Source of the DNA: Idiomarina sp. | GTDB taxonomy: Bacteria > Pseudomonadota > Gammaproteobacteria > Enterobacterales > Alteromonadaceae | Assembly: GCA_020831965.1 (NCBI GenBank) | Contig: JAFIFP010000008.1 | Coordinates: 62,001 to 126,000, forward strand | Direction of reading: 5' to 3' | Length of the DNA: 64,000 nucleotides | Shown: positions 18,126-28,229 of the stretch, piece after piece | Layout: the number at the start of each line of letters is the position of its first letter | Numbering within the stretch: the first letter of the stretch is position 1 | Translations under genes and position numbers: made by a program | The notes under the pieces: generated by a model | Told to the model about the DNA's origin: nothing | Database searches by the model: none | What the model saw: the letters and a program-made list of their open reading frames with translations, nothing else

Positions 18126-18800
18126 ATGCATATACGCGAATGGCCCGTGGCAGAGAAGCCACGAGAAAAGTTACAGCAACATGGGTCGCAGTCGCTCAGC
18201 GACGCCGAACTCTTGGCCGTACTCTTTGGCACCGGCACGGGTGGCCAAGATGTCATGAGTTGGGCAAGGCAATTATTGCAAGACACGCGCGGCCTCACCA
18301 ATTTACTTAGCCTAGAATTGCCCCGGATGCGACAACTCAAAGGCATGGGCCCGGCACGGTCCATGCAGCTTCAGGTCATTATGGAAATTGCTCGGCGGTA
18401 TCTGGCGAGCACTTTGGAAAAGGGGGACGGCTTTACCAACCCACAGTTAGTCCGTGACTACTTAGCCAGTCAGCTTCGCCACCAAACGCGGGAAGTCTTT
18501 GCCATTCTATTACTCGACAGCCAACATCGATTGATTCGGTACAAGGAATTGTTCTACGGCACCATCAATGCAGCGCCCGTTTACCCACGAGAAATTGTGA
18601 AATTGGTATTAGCCGAAAACGCCGCAGCGGTAATCCTGGCTCACAATCATCCCAGCGGAGTCGCAGAGCCAAGCGTGGCCGATCAACGGGTGACCCAGCG
18701 TATTCAACAAGCACTCGCCACCATCGACATCAATGTGCTCGACCACTTCGTCATCGGCGCCGGCGAAACTGTCTCCTTCGCGGAGCGGGGTTTGCTGTGA
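18126..18800 (+). CDS. radC: RadC family JAB-domain protein
   Basis: The 224-residue protein starts with MHIREWPVAEKPREKL, as RadC proteins do. It continues with a helix-hairpin-helix region (MRQLKGMGPARSMQL) and a JAB/MPN metalloprotease-like domain with the motif AHNHPSG followed by an aspartate ten residues later. Despite its name, its role in DNA repair is unproven. The start at 18126 has AAGGA upstream and family length; the longer reading from 18024 has neither. It is divergent from coaBC. Confidence 0.93.
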   Translation: MHIREWPVAEKPREKLQQHGSQSLSDAELLAVLFGTGTGGQDVMSWARQLLQDTRGLTNLLSLELPRMRQLKGMGPARSMQLQVIMEIARRYLASTLEKGDGFTNPQLVRDYLASQLRHQTREVFAILLLDSQHRLIRYKELFYGTINAAPVYPREIVKLVLAENAAAVILAHNHPSGVAEPSVADQRVTQRIQQALATIDINVLDHFVIGAGETVSFAERGLL

Positions 18801-18811
18801 ACTCAATAGGG

Positions 18812-19522
18812 TTAAGCGTTCGCGGAGATTTGTCGTTCGGACATTAAGTGACTGTAGAGTTTTTCCCGCGCAGCTGAAGGCGCCAAGTGCAGGCTAAGCT
18901 CTACAATTGTCGGCGTCTCGGCTGGTGTCCTCTCGGCATGTTCAATGCAGCGAATTTTAAGCACACTACCTTTCAAATCGCCGTTGAGAATATCGGTCCA
19001 CTTGCGCTCGCGCTTCAGACTTACGACATGCTCTAGGTTCAATGTTTTCAGCTTGTGAAATGGTCCACTAAAACTCAGTTGATGACCTTTCAACGATGCA
19101 CGATTGAACCAAAGAACGCACAGCATAAAGCTTACCGCCATAATGCCTAACCACGCCAACAAAATCACTTCGAAGTACGCAGAGTCCTTAAATAGAAGGC
19201 TAAAACAAAACAGCATGACGATAGTGGCCAAAACTAACGTGTAAACTCCACGTTTTAGCATTCTGGGCGAGCTCCCGACAACAACCTCGTATCTGCCTGA
19301 CAGGTCAGCGGCCACTTGCGCTACGTCTTTCTCATGACGAGCTTTGCCCTGTCGTACACCACGCAATATGAATGCGAGAAACAATGGAATGACGAGTAAG
19401 TGGAATACGTATGCGGGCGCTTCTAGCCAGAGCTGAATAGCCCCCACAATAAATACCGCTATAAAAAGCACAGCTAACCACCACAGGTCACGCTTTACCG
19501 TCGATTGAGGTCCATTACTCAT
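18812..19522 (-). CDS. Uncharacterised four-helix membrane protein with cytoplasmic tail
   Basis: I do not recognise this 236-residue protein. It has two membrane helices near the N-terminus (about 13-30 and 36-55), a charged loop, two more helices (about 94-112 and 116-138) and a soluble C-terminal domain of about 100 residues. That tail resembles the PH-like domain of small bacterial membrane proteins (HQLSFSGPFHKLKTLNLEHV). The start at 19522 follows GGGAG by eight bases. A 13-bp palindrome lies 29 bp upstream. Confidence 0.65.
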   Translation of the reverse strand: MSNGPQSTVKRDLWWLAVLFIAVFIVGAIQLWLEAPAYVFHLLVIPLFLAFILRGVRQGKARHEKDVAQVAADLSGRYEVVVGSSPRMLKRGVYTLVLATIVMLFCFSLLFKDSAYFEVILLAWLGIMAVSFMLCVLWFNRASLKGHQLSFSGPFHKLKTLNLEHVVSLKRERKWTDILNGDLKGSVLKIRCIEHAERTPAETPTIVELSLHLAPSAAREKLYSHLMSERQISANA

Positions 19523-19550
19523 TCTAATTACTCCCAACACTCATTGAGTT

Positions 19551-19563
19551 TACTCGACGAGTA
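19551..19563. promoter_or_regulatory. 13-bp palindrome TACTCG-A-CGAGTA, possible operator
   Basis: Perfect 6-bp arms around one base, 29 bp upstream of the membrane-protein start at 19522, where a promoter should lie. No regulator is assigned. Confidence 0.3.
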
Positions 19564-19633
19564 TTAAATAGCATCAGCGCCCAATCAATAGGCGCTCGGA
19601 AGTAGCAGAGAGTTGGAGTGATTCTTGGGGAGC

Positions 19634-20653
19634 TTACAGGCTCTCGCTGGTGCGGGCGCGACCTAAAAGATCTTGCGCTGCTTGCAGCGGCTCTTTACCT
19701 TCGTACAGCACAAAGTAGAGCTGTTCAACAATTGGCATTTCAACGCCATAGCGCTTTGCGAGTGTGAAAACTTCGCGGGTATTACGGTAGCCTTCAACCG
19801 CTTGACCAATGGAGGTCATGGCCTCGTCGACCGTTTTACCCTCGCCAATCGCCACGCCAAAACGGCGGTTCCGCGATTGGTTATCGGTACAAGTCAAAAT
19901 CAAGTCCCCTAAGCCAGCCATACCAGTAAAGGTTTCAGGCTTGCCACCGAGCTCTAGGCCGAGTCGCGTCAATTCTGCAAGACCACGGGTAATCAGTGCA
20001 GTGCGCGTATTGGCACCAAAACCCAGACCGTCAGCCATACCCGCACCAATAGCAATGACGTTCTTCACGGCACCACCTAACTGCATGCCGGTAAAGTCGT
20101 CATTCGAGTAAACACGGAAGGACTTATCACAATGCAAGGTTTCGGAAAGCTCTGCGACGAACGCTGGTTGCGTTGCCGCCACCGCAATCGCGGTTGGCAT
20201 ACCTTGCGCCATTTCACGCGCAAAGGTTGGGCCTGACAACACCGCGAGGGGGCGGTCGGGACCGAGAATTTCGAGTGCAACGTCTGACAACAAGCGCCCC
20301 GTTTCTGGCTCAAGGCCCTTGGTGGCCCAAGCGACTCGTGCATCGGGTAACAAATTAGGCTTAATTTGCTTTAACACATCGGAGAAGCCGTAACTCGGCA
20401 CAACAACAAGAATGGTTCTTGATGCCTTCACTGCATGAGCTAAGTCGGACACCGGCTCAAGCGAATCTGGGAAGGTAACATCAGGAAGATAGCGTTCATT
20501 ACAACGGGCTTTGGCCATGGCTTCCATGGCTTGGCTGTCCCGTCCCCAAAGTAAGGTTTTTACGCCTTTTCTGGCAACACAGATAGCAAGGGCGGTGCCA
20601 TAAGACCCCGCCCCCAATACTGTGACTACTGCGCTATTCGCTGCTGTTGTCAT
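19634..20653 (-). CDS. gpsA: Glycerol-3-phosphate dehydrogenase [NAD(P)+]
   Basis: Makes sn-glycerol-3-phosphate from dihydroxyacetone phosphate for phospholipid synthesis. The 339-residue protein begins with a Rossmann motif [14 protein letters not shown]. It has the conserved SGPTFA, the catalytic lysine in [13 protein letters not shown], and [13 protein letters not shown]. It lies 9 bp behind secB, the standard secB-gpsA order. Confidence 0.97.
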   Translation of the reverse strand: MTTAANSAVVTVLGAGSYGTALAICVARKGVKTLLWGRDSQAMEAMAKARCNERYLPDVTFPDSLEPVSDLAHAVKASRTILVVVPSYGFSDVLKQIKPNLLPDARVAWATKGLEPETGRLLSDVALEILGPDRPLAVLSGPTFAREMAQGMPTAIAVAATQPAFVAELSETLHCDKSFRVYSNDDFTGMQLGGAVKNVIAIGAGMADGLGFGANTRTALITRGLAELTRLGLELGGKPETFTGMAGLGDLILTCTDNQSRNRRFGVAIGEGKTVDEAMTSIGQAVEGYRNTREVFTLAKRYGVEMPIVEQLYFVLYEGKEPLQAAQDLLGRARTSESL

Positions 20654-20662
20654 ACTCTCGCC

Positions 20663-21163
20663 TTATGCGTCGAGTTTTTGTCCCTGGTCAGCAGCCTGCT
20701 GTTGCTGCTGAACGTGCTGAGCAAAGACTGCGTCAAAGTTGACTGGCGCCAAGTTCAGTTGTGGGAACGTTCCTTTGTTCACGAGGCTCGCGATAGTTTC
20801 ACGGGCGTATGGGAACAGGATGTTCGGGCAGAAAGACGCAAGAACGCCTGGCAGTTGCTGCTCAGTGATGCTGTCGCCAATGCTGAAAATACCTGCTTGT
20901 GCCACTTCACATAAGAACGCTGTTTCTTCTGCAACAGTGTTTTTCACTGTCAAAGTGAGAACAACTTCATAAACACCTTCGTCCAGTTTGGTATTGCTGA
21001 CGTTCATGTCAACAGTAACTGCTGGCTGCCACTCTTTGCGGAAAATCGCAGGGGCATTTGGAGCTTCGAAAGACACATCTTTAATGAAAATACGCTGGAT
21101 AGCGAACTGAGGTTGTTGCGCATCGCCTTGAGCGGCGGCATTGTTTTGCTGTTCTTCAGCCAT
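20663..21163 (-). CDS. secB: Protein-export chaperone SecB
   Basis: Tetrameric cytosolic chaperone that keeps preproteins unfolded and hands them to SecA. The 166-residue protein shows the SecB core [19 protein letters not shown], the acidic and hydrophobic groove residues, and the C-terminal segment [28 protein letters not shown] (quoted in part). It ends in a Gln-rich tail. It sits between yibN and gpsA as in E. coli. Confidence 0.97.
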   Translation of the reverse strand: MAEEQQNNAAAQGDAQQPQFAIQRIFIKDVSFEAPNAPAIFRKEWQPAVTVDMNVSNTKLDEGVYEVVLTLTVKNTVAEETAFLCEVAQAGIFSIGDSITEQQLPGVLASFCPNILFPYARETIASLVNKGTFPQLNLAPVNFDAVFAQHVQQQQQAADQGQKLDA

Positions 21164-21209
21164 GTTGGATTACCTGTAAATGTAAGTTAATTTCAATTCG
21201 GACAAGGTA

Positions 21210-21686
21210 TTAACGCTTGTTCTTCTTATTAGTGTTCTTGCTACTACCGGCACCTGTTGGAGCGCCTTTCGCGACTGGCATGCTTGCGCCCTTCCATGCT
21301 TGCATTCCACCTTGCAATACAGTCACCTTCGAAAACTCAGCTTTCTCCAGTAGTCCCGCTGCTGTTTGTGCGGTACTTCCATAGTTGCATACCAGTACAA
21401 TGGGGGCGTCCTTGAATTTATCAAGCGTTTTCGTTTCCCCAGCGCGAATTTTTTCTAAGGGCAGATGGCGCGACCCGTGAATGTGTCCTTGCGTGAATTC
21501 TTCAACGCTACGAACGTCCACAAATACACCACCGCGGTTTACCGCAATAGTTGCCTCTTGTGGCCCCAGACGGGCTACGCCCGACAAGCCGCGCTTCATG
21601 ATGTCCATCACTAACAGGAAGAACACCACAATCCAGAGTGTGCTTAAAATATAATGTTCAGTTGCAAACTGTAAAAACTCGGTCAT
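21210..21686 (-). CDS. yibN: Membrane-anchored rhodanese-like protein, YibN family
   Basis: An N-terminal membrane helix (about residues 12-30) is followed by a rhodanese domain with the potential persulfide cysteine in VLVCNYGSTAQTA. It then has a Lys/Asn-rich tail. The start at 21686 follows GGGAGAGG; the upstream reading to 21716 has no such site. YibN is linked to the Sec and YidC insertion machinery in E. coli, in line with its place upstream of secB. The substrate of the rhodanese centre is unknown. Confidence 0.85.
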   Translation of the reverse strand: MTEFLQFATEHYILSTLWIVVFFLLVMDIMKRGLSGVARLGPQEATIAVNRGGVFVDVRSVEEFTQGHIHGSRHLPLEKIRAGETKTLDKFKDAPIVLVCNYGSTAQTAAGLLEKAEFSKVTVLQGGMQAWKGASMPVAKGAPTGAGSSKNTNKKNKR

Positions 21687-21719
21687 GACCTCTCCCAACT
21701 TCCTAAACTCGGTCACTGA

Positions 21720-21736
21720 CGAAGCACATTGCTTCG
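21720..21736. promoter_or_regulatory. Inverted repeat CGAAGCA-CAT-TGCTTCG upstream of yibN
   Basis: Perfect 7-bp arms around three bases, 33 bp upstream of the yibN start. A second inverted repeat (GAGAGT/ACTCTC, 21755-21772) lies next to it in the same 208-bp divergent region before gpmI. They could be operators or an mRNA hairpin. No T-run follows, so they are not terminators. Confidence 0.35.
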
Positions 21737-21894
21737 AAATTCAATGATAGGCGGGAGAGTATACCGACTCTCTGTCCCAGGATCAGCAAAAAATCATCCC
21801 TGCGGATGCGTCAAACCCGTAAATACAGTAAACTACGCGGAAATTATGAGCGATGCTTTCGGGCATCTGGTGAAGCTGAGCGCAAGGAGTAGAC

Positions 21895-23442
21895 ATGACC
21901 ACAGCGACCTCTCGCAAACACCCACTAGTACTATTAATCCTGGACGGTTGGGGCAGTCGGGAAACTGCGCCTGACAACGCCATCGCTCACGCTAAAACCC
22001 CCGTATTAGATTCGCTTTATAAAAGTATGCCCCACACCTTAATTGATGGTTCAGGTATGGCCGTTGGGTTACCAGACGGGCAAATGGGGAACTCTGAGGT
22101 AGGCCATGTCAATTTAGGCGCTGGCCGTATTGTGTACCAAGACTTCACGCGCATCACCAAGGCCATTGCCGATGGCGATTTCTTCACCAACCCGGTGCTC
22201 ACGGAAACGCTCGACAAGACCATTAAACAATCCGGGCGCGTACACCTATTTGGGTTGCTCTCACCGGGTGGGGTGCATAGCCACGAAGATCATTTGTTGG
22301 CCATGGCAGAATTGGCTCACCAACGGGGTGCAAAAGAAATTTTAATTCACGCCTTCCTTGATGGCCGCGATACCCCACCCCGCTCGGCAGGCGCTTCCAT
22401 TGAACGGTTCGAAAGCGCCTTCGAAAAAATTCCGGGGGCGCGTTTCGGCAGTCTGTGTGGTCGCTACTTTGCGATGGACCGCGACAACCGTTGGGACCGT
22501 GTGGAGCAGGCTTGGAAGCTCCTCACCGAAGCGGACGCGCCTTACTATGCCGACTCAGCACTCACAGCTTTGGAAACGGCGTATAAGCGCGACGAAAGCG
22601 ATGAGTTCGTAAAGCCAACCTGGATTGGTAACAAAACACCTGTGGCAGACGGCGATGCTGTGTTCTTTATGAACTTCCGCGCAGACCGTGCTCGCGAGCT
22701 TACCCGCGCTTTTGTCGAGCCGCACTTTTCGCATTTCAAACGGAACGCCATCGCGCTGAGCGGTTTCGTTATGCTGACCGAATATGCAGCAGACATCGAC
22801 GCACCTGTCGCCTTCCCACCAGAATCTCTGGAAAATGTTTTTGGTGAGTGGCTGGCGAAACATCACAAGACACAGCTACGAATTTCTGAAACCGAGAAGT
22901 ATGCGCATGTGACCTTCTTCTTTAGCGGTGGCCGGGAAGAAGAGTTTCCGGGTGAAAATCGGATTTTGATTCCATCACCGCAAGTCGCTACTTATGACCT
23001 GCAACCGGAAATGAGTTCGAAGGAACTCACCGACGCGCTGGTTGAAGCTATCGAAGCCGGTGCCTACGACGCAATTATTTGTAATTATCCCAATGGCGAC
23101 ATGGTTGGCCATACAGGGAACTTTGCTGCAGCTGTGAAAGCTTGTGAAGCCGTCGACAGTTCTATTGGTCGTGTGCTCGCAGCGCTGCAACAGCATGGCG
23201 GTGAATGCCTGATTACTGCAGATCACGGGAATGCCGAGCAAATGGCAGATCACCAGTCGGGGCAGTCTCACACCGCCCATACCAGCAATCTTGTACCGCT
23301 CATTTATGTGGGACGCAAAGCCACTCCTGTTGAAGGCGGGCGTTTGTCGGATATCGCTCCGACGATGCTTAATTTGATGGGCATGCCAACACCACCGGAA
23401 ATGACCGGTAAGGTATTGATGCACGTTACGGACAAAGGCTAG
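21895..23442 (+). CDS. gpmI: 2,3-bisphosphoglycerate-independent phosphoglycerate mutase
   Basis: Mn-dependent glycolytic enzyme that interconverts 3- and 2-phosphoglycerate. The 515-residue protein has the metal site LILDGWG (D17) and the phosphoserine nucleophile S67 in [16 protein letters not shown]. It also has [25 protein letters not shown] and the second metal site [16 protein letters not shown] precedes the start. It is followed 4 bp later by envC, the conserved gpmI-envC pair. Confidence 0.97.
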   Translation: MTTATSRKHPLVLLILDGWGSRETAPDNAIAHAKTPVLDSLYKSMPHTLIDGSGMAVGLPDGQMGNSEVGHVNLGAGRIVYQDFTRITKAIADGDFFTNPVLTETLDKTIKQSGRVHLFGLLSPGGVHSHEDHLLAMAELAHQRGAKEILIHAFLDGRDTPPRSAGASIERFESAFEKIPGARFGSLCGRYFAMDRDNRWDRVEQAWKLLTEADAPYYADSALTALETAYKRDESDEFVKPTWIGNKTPVADGDAVFFMNFRADRARELTRAFVEPHFSHFKRNAIALSGFVMLTEYAADIDAPVAFPPESLENVFGEWLAKHHKTQLRISETEKYAHVTFFFSGGREEEFPGENRILIPSPQVATYDLQPEMSSKELTDALVEAIEAGAYDAIICNYPNGDMVGHTGNFAAAVKACEAVDSSIGRVLAALQQHGGECLITADHGNAEQMADHQSGQSHTAHTSNLVPLIYVGRKATPVEGGRLSDIAPTMLNLMGMPTPPEMTGKVLMHVTDKG

Positions 23443-23446
23443 TTTC

Positions 23447-24613
23447 GTGAATTCTGCGGGTCGCCGGCTTAGCGCTCTCCTTCTCTCTGCGGCACTCAGT
23501 GCCGCGGGAGTGAGCGTTGCTGTTGCCCAGCAAGTTGACGCGCGCGAAGAGCAAGCCCGAGCCGAAGCCCAACTTCAGCAGTTGCAGCGAGATATTCAGC
23601 AGCGGCGCCGGCAGCTCGAACGCCGCCAACAGCAGCTGTCCGGCAGTGAACGTGCATTGCAGGACGTGGAACGGCAGATTAACCGCAGTTCACAAGCCAT
23701 TGCCACCACCGAACGTGAACTTCAAGCCACGCAAACTCGCATTCGGGAACTTGAGGGCGAACAAGAAGCCCTCACCCAGTCTTTGCGTCAGCAAGCCGAG
23801 CTGCTCGCGGATCAAATTGAAGCAGCCTATCGCAGTGGCGACTACAACTTCCTGCGGATGTTATTGAATCAAGAGAATCCCGCGCGCTTTGAACGGATGC
23901 TCGAATACTATCGCCATTTAAATGATGCACGCCTTGAGCAACTTGCGACTCTTCATGCTACCGAGGAAGAGCTATTCGCAGTGCAACGCACCTTGACGCG
24001 AGAACAGCAACAACTCGCTCAACGGCGAGAGCAGCAAGAAGCACAACGGCGAACTCTGGCGACTCAGCAGCAAGAGCAAGAGTCACGTTTAGCCGCATTG
24101 CGCCAAGAACAGCAAAGCGAGAATGTAGCGTTAGAGTCTCTCTTACAAAGCGAGCAAGAACTCACTGAGCTTCTTGCGGCCCTCGCGGATGTGTTGCGCA
24201 GCAGCGACATTACCCTTGCCGGCCTGGCGAATTTACGAGGCCAGCTCAGTTGGCCGGTGCGCGGTACGTTGCGTCATCGTTTTGGCCAGCAACGCAGTAG
24301 TCAAGTGCAGTGGCGAGGCGTGGTACTGAACACAGAGGCAGAAGCGCCGGTACAAAGTATTGCAGACGGACGCGTACTCTATTCCGATTGGCTAAGAGGC
24401 TTTGGCTTGGTCATTGTGGTCGATCACGGCGAAGGCTATATGAGCCTTTATGGTTACAACCAAGCATTAATGTATGACGTGGGCGAGCCTGTTCGACAAG
24501 GCGACACCATTGCGCTCGCCGGACAAAGTGGGGGTCAGAGTGAGCCCGGTGTTTACTTTGAGATTCGCCATCGTGGCGACCCTGTCAATCCCGCCACTTT
24601 TATGCGGCGCTAA
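23447..24613 (+). CDS. envC: Murein hydrolase activator EnvC
   Basis: Periplasmic coiled-coil protein recruited by FtsEX that activates the amidases splitting the septum. A GTG start gives a signal peptide (LLLSAALSAAGVSVAVAQ). A long Gln/Arg/Glu-rich coiled coil (about 25-250) and a C-terminal LytM domain (about 265-388) follow. The zinc ligands of active LytM peptidases are replaced (for example WRGVVL in place of the HxGxD segment). The domain is therefore degenerate, as in EnvC, rather than an active M23 peptidase. ftsE and ftsX, its partners, lie in this window at 29.4-31.1 kb. Confidence 0.93.
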   Translation: MNSAGRRLSALLLSAALSAAGVSVAVAQQVDAREEQARAEAQLQQLQRDIQQRRRQLERRQQQLSGSERALQDVERQINRSSQAIATTERELQATQTRIRELEGEQEALTQSLRQQAELLADQIEAAYRSGDYNFLRMLLNQENPARFERMLEYYRHLNDARLEQLATLHATEEELFAVQRTLTREQQQLAQRREQQEAQRRTLATQQQEQESRLAALRQEQQSENVALESLLQSEQELTELLAALADVLRSSDITLAGLANLRGQLSWPVRGTLRHRFGQQRSSQVQWRGVVLNTEAEAPVQSIADGRVLYSDWLRGFGLVIVVDHGEGYMSLYGYNQALMYDVGEPVRQGDTIALAGQSGGQSEPGVYFEIRHRGDPVNPATFMRR

Positions 24614-24631
24614 CAGCGCAAATCATCCTGT

Positions 24632-27600
24632 TTAAGATTCGCTAACCTCGGGCGCGACCCGCGGAATCACCATAGTACAGGTGATCCCCTGACCCGGCTC
24701 ACTGTGCAGTTCGATGGTGCCACCCAAGATCTGAGTCACGAAATTATAAACCAAATGCAGGCCTAAACCTGAACCACCAGCGCCGCGCTTCGTGGTAAAG
24801 AAAGGATCAAATGCGCGCTGCAACACCTCCGCTGACATGCCCTGGCCATCATCTCGATAGATCATCCTTACATTCTGGCCTTCTCGACGAACTTTCAGAC
24901 GAATGACTCCCGGTTTCTCGAGCGTAAAGCCATGGGTGACCGTATTCGTGACCAAGTTACTTATGACCTGGAATAATGCTCCCGGATAGGTGTCCACCAT
25001 AAGTTCTTCAGGGCAATCTAAGTCAAACTGATGATGACCACGGGCATAAATCGGATGAAGGGAATGACTAATATCTTCCAACAACTCGCACAAGCTAAAT
25101 TCACGTCGTTGCTGACTCGATTGGTCAACGGCAACTTGCTTAAAGCTCGCAATCAGAGTTCGAGCACGATCAAGGCTGCTTAAAATCAAGCGTGAGGACT
25201 CACTTACGTTGTCACCATACTGCTCAAACTCACGCTTGGTTAACTCGCCGCTGTTCATTCGGCGCAAAATTTTCTGCGTGAACTCGTCTAATGTAGAGGC
25301 TGCTGTTACGGCAATGCCCACGGGGGTATTAATTTCATGGGAGACGCCGGCAACTAAGCCACCGAGCGAGGCCATTTTCTCGCGTTCCATTAGGTCCCGC
25401 TGCGCAGCTTGTAAGGCCTGCGTTCGTTCGTTGACTAAATGCTCAAGTTGCTTCGCTTCCTTCGCCAAACGCTGTGTGCGGGCACGAACAAAAAGGTAAA
25501 ACATTAGAATCAGTAGGCTTGTTACCAGAATGGCAAAAACCGGAGTCTGCCAAAAGGCAGCTAGAATCACGATAGGCAGCTCTAGAACCTCTTCACTCCA
25601 AGCCCCATAACGGTTGCTGCCGCGAACGAGCAGGCGATATTCGCCCGGCCATAAGTTGCTGTATGACGCCACCCGCCGAGAAGCATCCACATGAATCCAG
25701 TCCGTGTCGAAGCCTTCGAGTAGGTATTTGTATTGATTGCGTTCAGGCTCTGAATAATCCAAGGCCGAAAATTCCACAGAGAAGCTTCGCTCTTGCGGGG
25801 ATAAATGGAGTCCCTCCGATAAGCGCCCGGGAGCACGCATCACGCCATTGGTGCGTAGCTCAGTCACGACCGTAGGCGGCAAATAATCCCAAGGCCCAAA
25901 GCGCACAGGGTCGATAAAGAGCAGCCCTTGGCTGCCACCAAACATCAGAATGCCGTCATGAGTTTTCGCAAAGGAGCGATACCAAGGCGTACCAATATCA
26001 ATGCCATCGGCCCGCTGTAGAAATAGAACTCGTGGCTCGTCAGGAACAAATAAGGCCTCTGACGTCCAGATCCTGCCTTGGTCATCTTCCATCAAGTTGG
26101 CACCGAGTGGACGACCGCCTACCCCAAGCGCAGCACTGACATTCTCAAAGCTAAGTGCTGTTCCAATGTGCCCCCGCAGCAAACCGTCCGGGCTGTCTAA
26201 CCAGAACCGTCCCTGCGAGTCCCATAGCATGCCTAAAATACTGACCGAGCGAATATCTGCACCCGAATCCACCTCACCCTGCACATGTTCGAGTTGGTAC
26301 GCACCCTGTTCTACGCGATACAGCCCCGATGTTCCGGTCCCAATCCAGATATCACCGTTAGGGCCCTCCACGATACTGTTCACACCATCGTCGAGTTCGC
26401 CGCCATCCAAAAGTGGGAGGCGCTCTACTGCAGCGGTTTCAGGGGACCAAAGACCTACACCTTGATTGGTGCCAATCCACACCTGCTGCTGGCTGTCAGT
26501 AAAGAGGAACCGAACATTTGCTTCAAACATGCCGTCTCGTTCTGTAACCTTCGTAAACACACCAGATGAAGGCTGATAACGATATAGAAGTCCCGGATTC
26601 ACACCAATCCAGACGTCATCCGTGACACGTTGTGTCATTGCGGTTATCCAGCCGCCACCCAGATCCGGTCCCGGTCGATAGCCACGTGTGACACCTTGAC
26701 CACGCTCAAACACATCAATACCGTTACCCCGTGTCCCGATAAAGATGGGGCCTTGCTCGAGCTCCAAAATGCTACTCACATTTGCATCCGACAGTGAACC
26801 CGGCTGAAGCAAACTCAAGCGCAAGGTGGACAATCCATTCATCCGCCCGGTAACACGCTGAACACCCGAACCGTAGCCCGCCACCCAGAAAATGCCAGAC
26901 CGATCCTGCAACATGGCGCGTGCGTCATTGTTCGCCAAACTAAAGCGGTTGGACGGGTCATGCTCCACTTCCCCGAGCAACTCGATCGTGTCGGCATCAA
27001 TACGCAAAATTCCCGCATGGCGGGCTAACCAGATCTCGTTGTCGGCAGGTTGTCCTATGGCATTTACGGTTGATGAACGCCCTGCCTCAATGGACGAACG
27101 AATCGCCCGAACTTCACCCGACTGAGGTGAATATCGATAGGCTCCAACACTCTCCGTACCAATCCAGATACGTTGCGCCTCGTCTGCATAGAGTGTGCGA
27201 ATTGAGGCTTCTTCGAGAATGTTGCCCTGAACGGCCTTTTCAAACGCCTCCCCGTTGTCTGCCAATACATACAGCCCACTGCGTGTCCCAGCCCATAGGC
27301 GTCCATCAGGGGTCATTAGCAAGGTTCTGACGGACGGATTATCCAGACCGTTGGTAATCAACTTTTGTGAGCGAATCACCCCTTCTGTTGGATCAAAGGC
27401 CACCCGGTAGATACCGTTGGTGGTGCCAAAAAGTAAATCGCCATCCTGATCGAGAGCGAGCGACGTGACGCGCCCTAGTGCCGGTTCTGCAAAAATCTCA
27501 TCTGTGGAGTGTAAACGTACAAAGGCGTCGGTGGTGGGATCATAGTAAGACACGCCCCCTGGTTCACTGGCGACCCACAAACCTCCTTCCTCGCCCGGCA

Positions 27601-27904
27601 AGATCGCCCGCACAAAATTGCCAGAAATGGTGCTGTAGTCAGTGACATGGCTCGCATACAGTCGAAAGCGATAACCGTCGTAGCGCACTAAACCTGCGGG
27701 GGTGCCAATCCAGAGAAACCCTACGCTGTCTTCTGCGAGCGAAGTAACCACATTATCGGGAATACTTTGTGAGTCACCGATAGACTCAAACTGAGGCGAA
27801 AAAGGAGGAAAGTTGGCGCTCGCAACACTCGCAAAGCCAGCAAACAGCATCAGCATGGCGTATGCAAGCCATCGCGGTAAACCGACCCTGTTCATGTTGC
27901 GCAT
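24632..27904 (-). CDS. Hybrid-type sensor histidine kinase with beta-propeller periplasmic sensor
   Basis: A 1090-residue membrane sensor. A signal sequence or first helix (about 12-30) leads into some 650 residues of two-component-propeller repeats (for example DSVGFLWIGTPAGLVRYDG, GRLWAGTRSGLY, GDIWIGTGTSGLY) and a Y_Y_Y domain. After one membrane helix (about 785-805) and a coiled coil come a HisKA domain with phosphoacceptor H856 (GVSHEINTP) and an HATPase (N-box TNTVTHG, DDGQGMS, GSGLGLHLV). There is no receiver domain or adjacent response regulator. The ligand is unknown; propeller sensors often respond to polysaccharide breakdown products. The start may instead be the ATG at 27895. Confidence 0.88.
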   Translation of the reverse strand: MRNMNRVGLPRWLAYAMLMLFAGFASVASANFPPFSPQFESIGDSQSIPDNVVTSLAEDSVGFLWIGTPAGLVRYDGYRFRLYASHVTDYSTISGNFVRAILPGEEGGLWVASEPGGVSYYDPTTDAFVRLHSTDEIFAEPALGRVTSLALDQDGDLLFGTTNGIYRVAFDPTEGVIRSQKLITNGLDNPSVRTLLMTPDGRLWAGTRSGLYVLADNGEAFEKAVQGNILEEASIRTLYADEAQRIWIGTESVGAYRYSPQSGEVRAIRSSIEAGRSSTVNAIGQPADNEIWLARHAGILRIDADTIELLGEVEHDPSNRFSLANNDARAMLQDRSGIFWVAGYGSGVQRVTGRMNGLSTLRLSLLQPGSLSDANVSSILELEQGPIFIGTRGNGIDVFERGQGVTRGYRPGPDLGGGWITAMTQRVTDDVWIGVNPGLLYRYQPSSGVFTKVTERDGMFEANVRFLFTDSQQQVWIGTNQGVGLWSPETAAVERLPLLDGGELDDGVNSIVEGPNGDIWIGTGTSGLYRVEQGAYQLEHVQGEVDSGADIRSVSILGMLWDSQGRFWLDSPDGLLRGHIGTALSFENVSAALGVGGRPLGANLMEDDQGRIWTSEALFVPDEPRVLFLQRADGIDIGTPWYRSFAKTHDGILMFGGSQGLLFIDPVRFGPWDYLPPTVVTELRTNGVMRAPGRLSEGLHLSPQERSFSVEFSALDYSEPERNQYKYLLEGFDTDWIHVDASRRVASYSNLWPGEYRLLVRGSNRYGAWSEEVLELPIVILAAFWQTPVFAILVTSLLILMFYLFVRARTQRLAKEAKQLEHLVNERTQALQAAQRDLMEREKMASLGGLVAGVSHEINTPVGIAVTAASTLDEFTQKILRRMNSGELTKREFEQYGDNVSESSRLILSSLDRARTLIASFKQVAVDQSSQQRREFSLCELLEDISHSLHPIYARGHHQFDLDCPEELMVDTYPGALFQVISNLVTNTVTHGFTLEKPGVIRLKVRREGQNVRMIYRDDGQGMSAEVLQRAFDPFFTTKRGAGGSGLGLHLVYNFVTQILGGTIELHSEPGQGITCTMVIPRVAPEVSES

Positions 27905-27967
27905 ATCTCGCCTTGTTTAGTTACAGAAATGTTAATTAATCAAGGTTAAGCTGCTGTCGATTGAAGG

Positions 27968-28225
27968 TCAATCACTTGCCGTATCCAGTTCAAGCCGAGT
28001 CAGGAGAATTAGCGCTTCATCGCGTGTTGAACCACACACATCGGGCATTGCTGAGAATTCAGCACAGACTTGCGGACGATCAGGATGCGCGAAGATGGCG
28101 CAAAGAAGATTTTCATCGAGGTGAATACAACGGGTGTTTGCGGGTTTGCCTTGAGGCATGCCCGGAATCGGGCTAGTAATGGAGGGTGCGATGCAACAAG
28201 CACCACACCCCATTCGGCACTCCAT
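27968..28225 (-). CDS. YkgJ family cysteine-cluster protein, YeiW-like
   Basis: An 85-residue protein with eight cysteines in the UPF0153/YkgJ pattern: CRMGCGACC at the N-terminus, then [30 protein letters not shown] and VCG. It is close to E. coli YeiW over its whole length. The cluster probably binds zinc or iron-sulfur, and the function is unknown. It starts 4 bp after rpoH in the same direction, so it is likely on the heat-shock sigma transcript. Confidence 0.88.
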   Translation of the reverse strand: MECRMGCGACCIAPSITSPIPGMPQGKPANTRCIHLDENLLCAIFAHPDRPQVCAEFSAMPDVCGSTRDEALILLTRLELDTASD

Positions 28226-28229
28226 GGAG

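Noticed and set aside
19570-19600. AGCGCC/GGCGCT hairpin after gpsA as a terminator
   Set aside because: The stem is only six pairs and no convincing T-run follows on the minus strand.
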